Source: Ursus arctos
Taxonomy: Eukaryota; Chordata; Mammalia; Carnivora; Ursidae
Assembly: GCF_023065955.2 (NCBI RefSeq)
Contig: NW_026623078.1
Span: forward strand, 6,954,199-7,018,198
Direction of reading: 5' to 3'
Length of the DNA stretch: 64,000 nt
The position numbers were made by a program, and so were the translations under genes. Below the pieces are notes generated by a model. The model saw nothing but the letters and a program-made list of their open reading frames with translations. It was not told the DNA's origin and did not search any database. Below, in pieces: positions 48,501 to 59,814 of the stretch. Position 1 is the stretch's first letter; every line of letters starts with the position of its first letter.

Positions 48501-49450
48501 CTTCTAGTCCTGTTGATCTGCTCTACTGTACTCCTGCTTTCTAATTCATTGATTTCTGCTCTACTCTTGGTCAACTGCTTCCTTGTGAGTGGATTAGGCC
48601 TGTCCCTCTGTTGCTGTTCCAGCTTCTTGAGGTGAGAATATAAAAACTGCATTTTAGATTTTTCTATTCTTTTGAGTGAGGCTTGGATGGCTATGTATTT
48701 CCCCCTTAGGACTGCCTTTGCAGTATCCCATAGGTTTTGGACCATTGTGTTTTCATTCTTGTTGGTCTCCATAAATTGTTTAATTTGATTTTTGATATCC
48801 TGGTTTATTGAATCATTCCTGAGCAGGATGATTCTTAGACTCCAAGTGTTTGAGTTTCTTCCAAATTTTTCCTTGTGGTTGAGTTCCACTTTCAAAGCGT
48901 TGTGGTCTGAGAATATACAGGGAATCATTTCAGTCTTTTGGTATCGGTTGAGACCTGTTTTGTGTCCCAGAGCATGGTCTATTCTTGAGAATGTTCCATG
49001 GGTATCAGAATAGAATGAGTATTCTTTGGTTCTGGGGTATAGTGTTCTATATATATCTATGAGGTCCAACTCATTGAGTATGGCATTCAAAGCCTTTGAT
49101 TCGTTGCTTAGTTTTTGTAAGGGTGTTCTGTCTATTTCTGATAGTGGGGTGTTGAGGTCCCCTACTATTAATGTATTTTTATCTATATGTCTCTTTATTC
49201 TGGTTAAGAGTTGGCTTGTGTATCTTGCTGCTCCCCTGTTGGGGGCATAGATATTTATAATTGCCATATCCACTTGTTGGATACATCTTTTAAGAATAAT
49301 ATAGTGCCCTTCTGTATCTCTAACTATAGTCTTTAGTTTAAAATCCAATCTATCTGATATGAGAATTGCTACCCCAGGTTTCTTTTGAGGTCCATTTGCG
49401 TGAAAGATGTTACTCCATCCCTTTACTTTCAGTCTGAATGTATCAATTAT
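45530..49450 (-). mobile_element. L1 LINE, 5' truncated, 3.9 kb, recently active-looking but dead
   Basis: This is the best-preserved LINE in the window. On the minus strand it starts inside the ORF2 endonuclease (about 49445) and ends with a 3' UTR and A-tail near 45530. The endonuclease part ends in IFSDHNALKVELNH (frame 49348-48413). A frameshift at about 48413-48416 separates it from the RT frame (48416-46788: [55 protein letters not shown]). Two to three further breaks split the C-terminal part (46857-46423, 46408-46202, 46189-45806). The RT lacks its FADD motif: the frame goes from EEVKL straight to [10 protein letters not shown] at about 47519/47520, a 7-codon in-frame loss. It cannot retrotranspose. 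Confidence 0.93.
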
Positions 49451-49744
49451 TCTTTTTGCTCAAATACCAAATGGGAATGAGCATTTTATTATTCTGTATT
49501 ACTATGCCTGACTCCAGAAATTCCCTAGAAACGCATTCACATGGTGATATCTTAAAGAAATATGCAGGAAACATATTAGATAAAATATTTTTGTAATATG
49601 ATTATATGGGCTCCTTACACTCATGAAAAAAGGAAAACTCTTTAAAAAAAATACATGCACACAGTAAAGCTTAGAAGAATATTGGAAATATTTGCAAGAA
49701 TCTTAAGAGAACTCATCATGCTATGACAGCACAAAGCTAATAGA

Positions 49745-49965
49745 AATAGGGGTGCCCAGGTGGCTCAGTCGACTGAACCGCTGCCCTTGGCTGAGGTCAT
49801 GATCCCTGGGGTCCCAGGATCAAGGCCCACACTGAGGTCCCAGGATTGAGGCCCGCATTGGGCTCCCTGCTCAACGGGGAGCCTGCTTCTCCTTCTCCCT
49901 CTGCCCCTACTCCCCGGCTCATGCTCTCTCGCTCTGGAATAAATACATATCTTAAAATTTTTTTT
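49745..49965 (+). repeat. SINEC with internal duplication
   Basis: A full Can-SINE in which GGTCCCAGGAT(C/T)(A/G)AGGCCC(A/G)CA(C/T)TG occurs twice in tandem (about 49810-49860). The weak flanking match AAAGCTA may be a decayed target duplication. Confidence 0.88.
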
Positions 49966-51192
49966 AAAGTCGAAAGCTAGTTAAATTAGACCACTGATGC
50001 TGAAGAAACCCAAAAATGTGCCATAATGGATTTACTTCATGCATTAGAAACAGTGGTGTCATTGTCTTTAATTTGTCTATTTTTAATTCCTCACAAGCCA
50101 GAAAACTTTTTTCTATATCTCTCTGGGGATTGACTATATGCCTGTCTTTTTCCCTAGAGGAACCTTGGTTTTACAGAGTAAAGGACAATTCATAATTAGC
50201 TTTGAGTTCCGGAGACACAACCACATATTCATTCCACACAACTGCTTATTTTTCCTAGTTGCTCTCCTGAAGGCACTTAATCACAGAAGGTAAAGGTAGA
50301 TGCTGGCCTGAGAGACTAGCCTGCCCAAAGGACTACTGAAGTGAGGAGTCAATTTTTTAAATACACAGGGGGCCAATCCCTAGAAACACATACCAAAAAT
50401 ATATGAAGAATAGAGTCCTCTCCAGAACACCATTTCTGGATTAAACATTTTATACAGGTGTTACTTAAATCCTTTCTTGCAAATTAAAAATTGGAAACAA
50501 CGTCCAGTATCTCACATGCATCATCTTCATGCATTTCCCCTAATGATATTCTGGCAGTCACTGCACAGTTAATTGTACAAAAGGGAGTTTGTCTTTCAGT
50601 GAAGGTCCTGGAATCCATACTTTTGAGAGTGAGACTGAGAAGAAAGGACACAGCTGACCCATTCCTCCCAGGCATAGCTCCCAGGTATGCAGAAATTACA
50701 TCCTGTCCCTACTTTTTTTTCCCTAGAGAAATAATCCTAACTTTCTGTTGTTGTTGATAAAAGATCTAAAGGACAAAATCCAAATAGCTTCAATTCCTGG
50801 GAAACTAAGGTAAGTATAGATGAATCTGTTTCCTAAAATATTAATTTTTCTAGCTTTTTCACAACTCCAAGTAAGTTACAGTATGCTCTTTTGAAAATAA
50901 GAGTCCAGTTATGACGAAGAACCCATAGAAGATAATGTTAAACAGGACTGAGCCTACTGTTTCCCTGATTCCATTTTAGGAGCCATATCTACACATCACT
51001 ACAGGGTCCCAAAGAGACACAGAACTGAAGACAAAAGCTACAATACACAAATACTCTCCACTAGGAAGTTTTAGCAGGAAATGAAATTAGGAAAAGCAAA
51101 TCAGTTTTTGAGATGTTTCATGAGTGCATTTAAAAAATAAAAGAATGTTGGCTCTTCATGTTTTGTTTTTACACACAAACAAAATGTGTGTG

Positions 51193-51235
<43 letters not shown>

Positions 51236-52790
51236 TGGTTTAACTTGTGAGTAGCCATGACTGGGGAAATCTCAGTAATGATTTTATCTGGTAAAAATAA
51301 ATCCCATGATATCACTGCAAGCTGAGAGTAGGAGACCCTAGCAGAAAACCTGGCCAAACTGAGGCAACACGGCATGGACAAATTAAGAGATCTGAATGAT
51401 GTGTCAGACATAAATATACTTAATACATAAATAAATATACTCCTTGGGAAAAGAAAGTATTTCTTTACCTTAAGTAAAGAAACTAGATTAAACTTTTTTA
51501 GGTCTTTCTTTTCCCTAGGTTGGATAGATTTTCTTCAGAAGATTGAGCATCAGAAACCAGAGCATTAAATGTTTTAGAAGATAATCAACTCAATCTAGAT
51601 CAGAGTACCAAGCCTTATTTCTTCTTAACTACTAAGTCAATCTGTCTCATTGGTTGCTTCCTCCAGTTGTATTTTTTCTAGGGCTTCATGGAGTATTTGT
51701 CTTCTAATAATGCCTTTAGAGATATCTGAATTGAAGTAGCAGCTATCCAAAGGAATAGTTCAAAAAAGAGGAGCAGAGTTGCTGAAAAAAATACTTCTGG
51801 ATCCAAAAATGCTGCTTTACTGAGTAATTCGGTCTTGAGGGAAAGAAACCTATCAGGACTGAATCTACCCACCCTAGCACCTTGGCCGTGTAGCCTCAGT
51901 TGACAACTAGGGTATTCAGACTGCACAGGACATCAAGCAGTCCTGAGAAAGCAATTTAGGCAGCTCCTTGTTGTGGTCCCCAGGTGTCTTCTCAGCAGTT
52001 TCACTGGCCATGCCAACAATATTTCCTTCTTCTCTGTGGACAACTGAAACAAATAGACCTCAATAAGATCCAAAGGAACCAGTGCATATACATTTTTCAG
52101 GTAGGCTGGCTCAACTTCAGGATCTCATATAGGGTGACCAACCATCCATCACGGCTTCCCTGGGCCTAATGGGCTTCCTGAATCACAAGACCTTCAGTGC
52201 TAAAATGGGGACAATCCGAGACAAACAGGAACATTTGGTTAATCACATACCATATTGGTCTACCACCTCCTCTTTTCAGCATGCCCTTACTCTCATCTGC
52301 CCCCACCACTTCCCTCCCTGCTTCAAGGTCCTTTTCTTATATATGTGAAATGACTAAGGCTTCTAGATGGAAAACTGAATGAAGATTCAACTGAAGGTAT
52401 AATGATTTATTCATTTAGCAAGCAATCACATAGTAAATATTGCCTAAAAGATAATGTGTTAGATACTGAAAAGGAATCAGAGATGATTAACACTCAGTCT
52501 CTGTTCTCAGAGCTTGATAGTCGAGTAGGTAAATTAAGACATGTAAAGAAATATCCATGATACAAGGTGTAAAGGGTAAATTATTCAGTGCAGAAAACTA
52601 CTACAGCTTTCAGAATGTCACTTCTCATTCATTCTAGCTTTACAAAATAATGTGTCCCTTGTTTAATTTTGATTCAGCAAATATGCTGGCACACCTAAGA
52701 AGGAGACTGTGCTGTGCTATGCATTGATAATATAGAAATGAAAAATACAACCTCTGCCTCATGAAGCTTACAGATTAAGAGATAGAAAAG
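49966..52790. other. non-coding interval
   Basis: No gene supported. It contains a (TG)n microsatellite (51185-51235) and an ancient repeat at about 52400-52620. Open frames at 50.5, 51.7 and 52.0-52.4 kb are short, have no family features and are not called. Confidence 0.5.
51185..51235. repeat. (TG)n microsatellite
   Basis: About 25 TG units with a single CG interruption near the start. Confidence 0.95.
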
Positions 52791-52794
52791 CAAC

Positions 52795-53195
52795 TTGTTC
52801 AGAGGGGAGTGGGGGTGAGGGAATGGGATAGGCTGGTGATGGGTAGTAAGGAGGGCACGTATTGCATGGTGCACTGGGTGTTCTATGCAACTAATGAATC
52901 ATCGAACTTTACATCAGAAACCAGGGATTGGGGCGCCTGGGTGGCACAGCGGTTAAGCGTCTGCCTTCGGCTCAGGGCGTGATCCCAGCATTATGGGATC
53001 GAGCCCCACATCAGGCTCCTACGCTATGAGCCTGCTTCTTCCTCTCCCACTCCCCCTGCTTGTGTTCCCTCTCTCGCTGGCTGTCTCTATCTCTGTCGAA
53101 TAAATAAATAAAAAATCTTTAAAAAAAAAAAAAAAAAAGAAACCAGGGATGTACTGTATGGTGACTAACATAATAAAAAAACATTAAAATAAAAA
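52795..53195 (+). mobile_element. L1 3' UTR fragment, split by a young SINEC
   Basis: The L1 3' end (GGGCACGTATTGCATGGTGCACTGGGTGTTCTATGC ... GTATGGTGACTAACATAATAAAAAA) is 5' truncated. It is interrupted at 52929-53137 by a SINEC. Confidence 0.88.
52929..53137 (+). repeat. SINEC, young subfamily, with target-site duplication
   Basis: The head GGGGCGCCTGGGTGGCACAGC is intact and a pure A18-type tail follows. AGAAACCAGGGAT is repeated perfectly at 52916-52928 and 53138-53150. It resembles the ursid SINEC1_AMe type from memory. Confidence 0.95.
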
Positions 53196-53240
53196 AAGAG
53201 TCACACACTCTACCAACTGAGCCAGCCAGGCGCCCCCTGC
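53196..53240 (-). repeat. SINEC head fragment
   Basis: Read on minus, GGGGCGCCTGGCTGGCTCAG followed by TTGGTAGAGTGTG is only the tRNA-like head of a SINE. Confidence 0.7.
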
Positions 53241-53453
53241 CCCACAAGTGAGCTTTTAATAACATGAATCACATCCTGTCAAAAAAAAAAAAAGAAAAGC
53301 AACTTGTTATGATAAGGCATAGTAGAAATTTGCATATACATACATTGGATGCTAGGGCAAAACAATTACTACATGATGGAGGAGTCTAGCAATACTTCAT
53401 GAAGGAGGCAACTAAACCAATAGTGTAAATTGCAAGTACAAGTTACCCAGGCC

Positions 53454-53487
<34 letters not shown>

Positions 53488-53788
53488 TAATAATGTAAAA
53501 AGAAGGAAAAAGGGAAAGGAAGAAATTCGGAAGAGAGGGGCAAAAAGAGGAAGAGAGAAGGAAAGAAGGAAGAAGGAACAGACACCTCAGGTAGGGAGAA
53601 CAGCATGTCATTTGGTGGAAGTGTCACTCTTCTTTTCTTATTGGGCCTAGAACTCAAAGGGGCACAGGAAAGACATGAGCTTAAATAAGTAGATAAAGAT
53701 CAGATCCTGAAGGACCTTGTCTGTTATGCTCAGTTGTTAGGATTTGGTCTCATGGTGATGTCTCATTGCAGGACAGCTTACAGCCTAA
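53241..53788. other. non-coding stretch upstream of OR11H
   Basis: It contains an (ATA)n microsatellite (about 53455-53487) and a purine-rich GAAAGGAAG tract (53500-53580). A pyrimidine tract ending TGATGTCTCATTGCAG (about 53756-53772) is a plausible splice acceptor for the OR coding exon. Confidence 0.5.
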
Positions 53789-54775
53789 ATGAACGTGTCT
53801 GGCTCCGGATCTTCTTCTGAGTCAGTGAGGGAATTCATCCTTCTGGGTTTTTCCTGCAGCAGGGAGATTCAGGTTGTCCTGTTTATGTTCTTCTCAATTG
53901 TCTACTTCCTGACTCTCATGGGAAATGGAGCCATTATCAGTGCTGTAGTTTGGGACCAGCATCTCCACACGCCCATGTACATCCTGCTGGGGAATTTTGC
54001 ATTCCTGGAGATCTGGTATGTCAATTCCACTGTTCCAAACATGCTGATCAACTTCCTCTCAGAGACCAAAGCCATCTCTTTCACTGGATGCTTCCTTCAA
54101 TTATACTTTTTCTTTTCCATGGGTTCCACGGAGTGCTTCTTTCTCTCAGCAATGGCCTTTGATCGCTACTTTGCCATCTGTGATCCTCTGCATTATGCCA
54201 CAATTATGACAGGACAACGTTGTTTCAACCTAGCGATTTCCTGTTGGGTGTGTGGCTTTCTCTGGTATCTGGTGCCTGTTATTCTCATCTCCCGACTGCC
54301 TTTCTGTGGTCCTAATGCAATTGATCATTTTGTATGTGACTCGGGCCCATTGCTGACCCTTTCATGTGCTCCTGCCCCTGTGTCCAAGCTCATCAGCTAT
54401 ACCCTAAGCTCCCTCATCATCCTCCTGAGCTTCTTTTTCATCCTCCTCTCCTATGTCCTGGTTCTACTTGCTGTGCTTCAGTTGCCCTCAGCATCTAGTC
54501 GGCATAAGGCCTTTTCAACGTGTGGATCCCATTTGTCTGTGGTGCTGCTATTCTACGGGACCATTATGGTGATGCATGTGAGCCCTGGATCCAGCCACTC
54601 TACCCTGATGCCAAAGATCATGACCTTGTTCTATGCAATGGTGACTCCACTCTTCAACCCTTTGATTTATAGTCTCAGGAATAAGGAAATGAAAAATGCT
54701 CTCTGGAAAGTTCTGGAAAAGTTTAAAATTTCTTTGAAAGTCTTTGGCAGTAGACCCAGCAGAAGTGTGGAATAA
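53789..54775 (+). CDS. olfactory receptor, OR11H-like (intact)
   Basis: A class II odorant receptor of 328 residues (MNVSGSGSSSESVREFILLG). Its role is odorant detection in olfactory cilia through Golf. Motifs seen: NVS N-glycosylation site at residue 2; HTPMYILLGNFAFLEIWY in TM2; CFLQLYFFFSMGSTECFF in TM3; [35 protein letters not shown] in ECL2; HKAFSTCGSHLSVVLLF in TM6; PLFNPLIYSLRNKEMK in TM7. LEIWY and STECFF are typical of family 11, and the nearest human relatives from memory are OR11H4/6/7 and OR11G2. It has no lesion. The ATG lies about 17 bases downstream of an acceptor-like TCATTGCAG, fitting the usual single coding exon behind 5' untranslated exons. It is on the opposite strand to the OR4 members, and human OR11H genes also adjoin the OR4 cluster. 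Confidence 0.93.
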   Translation: MNVSGSGSSSESVREFILLGFSCSREIQVVLFMFFSIVYFLTLMGNGAIISAVVWDQHLHTPMYILLGNFAFLEIWYVNSTVPNMLINFLSETKAISFTGCFLQLYFFFSMGSTECFFLSAMAFDRYFAICDPLHYATIMTGQRCFNLAISCWVCGFLWYLVPVILISRLPFCGPNAIDHFVCDSGPLLTLSCAPAPVSKLISYTLSSLIILLSFFFILLSYVLVLLAVLQLPSASSRHKAFSTCGSHLSVVLLFYGTIMVMHVSPGSSHSTLMPKIMTLFYAMVTPLFNPLIYSLRNKEMKNALWKVLEKFKISLKVFGSRPSRSVE

Positions 54776-57214
54776 TCTAGTTTAGTGTGAAATGGGTGAA
54801 ATGGCCACCCTTTTACTTTCACTCATCTGACAAATAGTCTCTGAAATCCTCCTCTGTATTAGACACTTTGCTTAGTACTAGATTATGAAGATAATTCTGA
54901 AGATAATTCAGACACAGCCTCTTCCCTCAACTGGCAATCTAGTAGGGGAGGCAGGCAGGTAAGAAGATAATCACCATAAAATGCAATAAATATCTTATCA
55001 ATATATGTACCAGTTGTCACAGAAACATGAAGAAAGAAACACCTGATTTTGCCTGGGGTTTTGTGGTGGAAGAAATTAGTGTTAGGGAAAACTTCAGTCA
55101 ACGCAATACTAGACATGTGTGCTCTGCAGTGGGGAGAGGGAAAGCCTCGTATTTCTGTTCAACTTGTAGCGAGGTTTCTTTGTCAATCATCTTGTGATAT
55201 CTTTGAACGTGTACGAGACTTTAAATCAGAAGATTTGGATAGGAATTCAAACCTTCCATTAATCAACCATATGAATTTGGCAAGTCATTTAATTTCAGCT
55301 CAAATTAGAATGGTAATTCCTACCCCAGAGAAAATTAGTGTGTGGTTTTAATGAGATAATGGTTATAAAAGTTGGTAAACAATCCCAGGCACGTAGAAAG
55401 CCAGCAATAAATGTTAGTTTAATATGAATATTGACGAATTCTGTGCTTTCATGTTCCTTATCATAATCAGAAGAATTCTCAGACTACCCCATGAAAGTCA
55501 CTTCCCATTACTTTTGGCAAAGCCTCTTTACAACAGATCTCCTCAACTTTTCTTGAGATGTGGAGGACGTTGCTTTTCCTCCTTTACACTCAAAGTGCCC
55601 AGTGATTAGTTTTGCTTTGTTTTGGTTTAGTTTTGGTGTACACACACATAGTATTCTAGAGAATTAATCCTCAACCTGGGTTTTGTATATCCCTGGGAGT
55701 ACATGAAGACTTTCTAAGAGGTACATAAACATAGACAGTTTAATTTCCACATCTTCAACTTACATATGTATGTTTTCCTAAATGTCCTGTGCCTAAGAAC
55801 ACATATGTTGTAGAAGCTTTATATTGTCTTATTTGACACATCTTTCACAATCGGTCCTCCCATTTTAAATATAAAGCTTGCCTTTTACCTATTCTGATCT
55901 TAATATTTTACATTGCTCAAGTATATATACTTCTAGTCAGGGCATTAAATGAATAATTTGAAATACCGATCTCTCTACTGAGGAAGTTAGTGAATTTAAC
56001 TTTCAGAAATAAATCCTTTCATTACCAGGTGGTTTAGAATTTTTTCTAACACAATCAAAGGAGAAGGACTTATTTTGGGTTGTCCCAAAAGAAAAACTGA
56101 GGCAAAGACTTGGGTGTAGGTAGTTTATTGGGAAGTAGTTTCAGGAAGCAGAAATCAGGAATGAGAAGAAGCTACAGTAATCAGTGAGGAATTGACTCTA
56201 CTAGAACCGCTGAGAATTGTCTGCCTGAATGGCATGAAGCTAAGGCATTTATCGACTAACTATGGCTGTACCTTAACTCCTTATGTTTCCAAAATACATT
56301 AGCTGGTATGCCAAGCCAGCAAGTGTGACCTCTGAAAAGGCCCTGGGAAGAAGGCAGAACAACACATGGGCATGGACTGAGGTGGACGGGATGCCATCAG
56401 CCTGAACCTGAGCTCCTGAGGGACTGCCTGCCATCTGTACAGCTAAAATCAGAGGTAGATTCAGCACAGAGCCTACTTAATTAATTCACTTGTGAGCAGA
56501 TAATTACAAATAATGTTGTAGTTAACAGGCAGCATGGGGTAGTGGTAAGCACCAGACAGCTTGAATTCAAATTCTGGCTCCTCCCACCTGCATGACTTCA
56601 TGTGTGCCTCCATTACCTCATATTTAAACAGGTAAATATAATAGAACTTTCTCCACAGTGCTGTGGTAAGGACCAAGTGAAGTAATCTGCTTGTCAGGGA
56701 GCCTAAAAAAATGTGAACACTCAAATATCTCCATCATTACAGTATTTCATGCTTTTGTCCACAGGGAATCTGTTCTCAGTATGAGCTCTCATTCTGAAGT
56801 TAATTTTCTGTCCAAAAGAAAATTCCCAATTACTAGAATGTAGCTGAAAACGTGGGCATTGGAACAGAGTTAACTAGTCAAAACAATGCACACTCAGACT
56901 AGACAGTGATAGAGTATAGAGTACACCAATAATATAGACATTCCTGAATCATGAAGCAGAAATGTTAGTGCATTGAAGGAAATGCAGGCTTTCTCAGCAA
57001 TACAACTGACAAAGACTATGTTCACATAAGTTAGGAGCAAATCCTGAATCACACATACAAAAGGAATGTCCTTATGTAAGAGAACATCAGACATGCATTA
57101 AATCATTGGTATAGTCAAGACACTGTAAAGACATTTTATAAACAAATGCATCCCAGAACAAAACAGATGATTATGTTATTATCATAGGCACTTATTTCAT
57201 GAGAAGGAAGTAGA
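54776..57214. other. non-coding with MIR and ancient repeats
   Basis: An ancient repeat lies at about 54820-55040. MIR-like blocks lie at about 55205-55410 (TTGGATAGGAATTCAAACC ... GGCAAGTCATTTAATTTC) and about 56520-56720 (GGGGTAGTGGTAAGCACCAG ... TTCAAATTCTGGCTC). No gene supported. Confidence 0.5.
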
Positions 57215-57308
57215 ACTTAATATCAGATTTCTACTTTCAATAGTTTATTGTATAAACCTATACTTAATATCAGATTTCTACTTTCAATAGTTTATTGTAT
57301 AAACCTAT
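57215..57308. repeat. 47-bp tandem duplication
   Basis: The unit starting ACTTAATATCAGATTTCTAC at 57215-57261 is repeated essentially perfectly at 57262-57308. Confidence 0.93.
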
Positions 57309-58489
57309 ACTTTACTGAATACATCATATCTAAGATCATACACATTTCTCATTTTAATGCGTAAGTTGGCCTTTCACAGATAATGTGTTCTCTGTCTTCT
57401 TCAAACTCCTAGTTAACCTCCCCACTTCTAGTATTTTTATACATCATTGATTCTCAACTAGGAGTATGTATCAAAATCAATAGGACCTTTTTACAAATTG
57501 TACTTGCCCTGAACCCTATACCTGGAGATTCTAATTCAGAAGATGAACGATGGGTCTTAATGTCAATTTTGTAAAAAAGTCTCTATGGATGAGTTTTGGA
57601 TTTTCTTCCTTGTAGGCATTATGGCCCTACTCAGGAGAGCATTTGCCAAATGATGCATAATCGCGGAACCGTCTTTACCAAATAGCAAGTTTACATATCA
57701 TCCAGTCACAGGTTCTTAAGAATGGAAAGAAACTACTAGATAATCCCATTCAGCTGTACATCTAATGCTTCACCCAACAACTGGGTCTCTGACTTGTTGA
57801 ATCCCACCACACCCAGTGAGGAAAAAGCTATTTGATTTCTGCCCAAGAAAAAAACCCTTGTAATTATGTGTCGTGATTGTGATGGATGTTAATTGGACCT
57901 ATTATGGAGATCATGTTGCAATCCATACAAATATTGAATCATTATTTTGTACACATGAAACTAACATAATGTTATATGTCAATTACATTTCAGTAAAAAT
58001 TTTAAAATGTGTTTAAAAGTTTCAGAGACCTGTGGGACAACAAAATACATGTGCTTATAAAATATATTAACAGGTCAAGGCTAAAAGTCAACTCACCTGA
58101 ACATAATCTCTTTATTTGCTAACAATGGACAATTAAAATCAAATTAGTCTAAATGACCATTATTTGTTTTTCTTGTTTTCAACCTAAGTCCTCCCATCAA
58201 CAATATTGTAGAATAAATACCCATACAACAATATGGGAGGAAGAGCCTATGAATTTGGGAAGATTTAATCAAGGCAAAGCATATAAGAAGATGAAGAAAA
58301 GAAACTAATTGCAGTAGGTATGGGTGTAGAGAGCTTATTAATATTAAACTAGTCCTCTAGCTATTTAGTGTTTTAGGAATTCAGAATAGATGCAGAATGC
58401 TGGCCTGGGGGGATGGATCCTGAAAACATTTTTTAGAGTGATGTGACTTTAGGCAAGAGATTTGATAATCTGATGGGTCTCTAACCTGT
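57309..58489. other. non-coding, with a short L1 3' end
   Basis: About 57865-58000 is a plus-strand L1 3' end (GTACACATGAAACTAACATAATGTTATATGTCAATTACATTTC). No gene seen. Confidence 0.5.
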
Positions 58490-58972
58490 CTATTTCTCTT
58501 TCATTCTCTGGTGGAATACAGTGGTGGAATGGATGAAAAAAGACACATATATAGGCTGCCTACAAGAGACACACCTCAGAAGGAAAGACATAAACAGACT
58601 GAAAGTGAAGTGATGAAAAACATTCACCATGAAAACGGAAGCAGAAAATTAAAAAAAAAAAAGCTGGGGTAGCGAAACTTGTATCAGACAAAATAGACAT
58701 TAAAACAAAGACTATAAGAAGAGACAAAGAGAGGTATTACATAATGATAAAGGGATCAACCCCAAAAGAGGATATAATAATTGGAAAGATCTAGTCACAC
58801 AACACTGGAATACCTAAATACATAAAACAAATATTAACAGACAAGAGAGAAAAGTTCATGTGAATACAGTAGTACTAGGGGACTTTAACTCTCCACTTAC
58901 ATTAATGGACAGATCATTTAGACACAAAATAAATAGGAAACAATGTCTTTGAATGACACATGGGCCATGTTC
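58490..58972 (+). mobile_element. L1 ORF2 endonuclease fragment
   Basis: Plus-strand sequence from the endonuclease coding region (CTGCCTACAAGAGACACACCTCAG; GTACTAGGGGACTTTAACTCTCC). It is diverged and frame-broken. It ends where duplication copy B starts. Confidence 0.8.
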
Positions 58973-59814
58973 CATTATCACCATAGATAATACAAATTCC
59001 CACTCTTCTCTGTTTTCTGAAGCCTCCCTTTCTAGGGCTTCTATTCTTCTGCTTTCATCCGTTTCTATCACCCCCTATGCCCCTAGACAGCTCTCATCTT
59101 AAAAGTGCTCTGGGCCACCCCTGCACTGATTTCTTGAGCCTATCTCTTCCTCTTTGTTGCTTTTGCTGGGACACATCCTCCCATACTTTCAAAGAAAGTG
59201 TACTTATAGAGTAAATTTTGTAAATTTTTGCATGACTGAAAAGGTCTTATTCTACTTTCATACCTGATTGATGGTTTTGTTCTGTCTAGAATTCTAGGTG
59301 GAAAATCAGATTCAGGTACTTTTCTACTGTACTGAAGGGTCCAGCGTTGTTACTGAATACTCTAATGCCTTTTGGGTTTTGCATACTTTTTGTGGCCTAT
59401 TTTTTTTCTGTCCCTCTCAATAATTTTATAATCTTTGCAACCTCTAGGGTAATAAAATTGCATAATATTGTGCCTTAGTTATTGTTTTCTCATCACTAGG
59501 GTGGGCACTCAGCACACCTTCTTTATCTGTAGACTTAAACCCTCCTGCGATGAGTTTTCCTTTCATTGTTTCTTTTAAATTCTTCCCCTCTGTTTTCTCT
59601 ATTCTCCTGGAACAAATATGAGTTGAATGCTTTACCTTTTATCTAGATTTTTCATAATTTTTTCTTTTTTTCATTTCTTTGACTTTTTAAAATTCTACTT
59701 TCTCGGAGAACTTCTTTCCCTCTATTTTTCAACCCTCTACTGATTTGTCTTAATTTTATTTATTTCTCATTTTATTTAGTTTCCAATTTTTTATTGTTTA
59801 TTTTTTTAAAGTAT

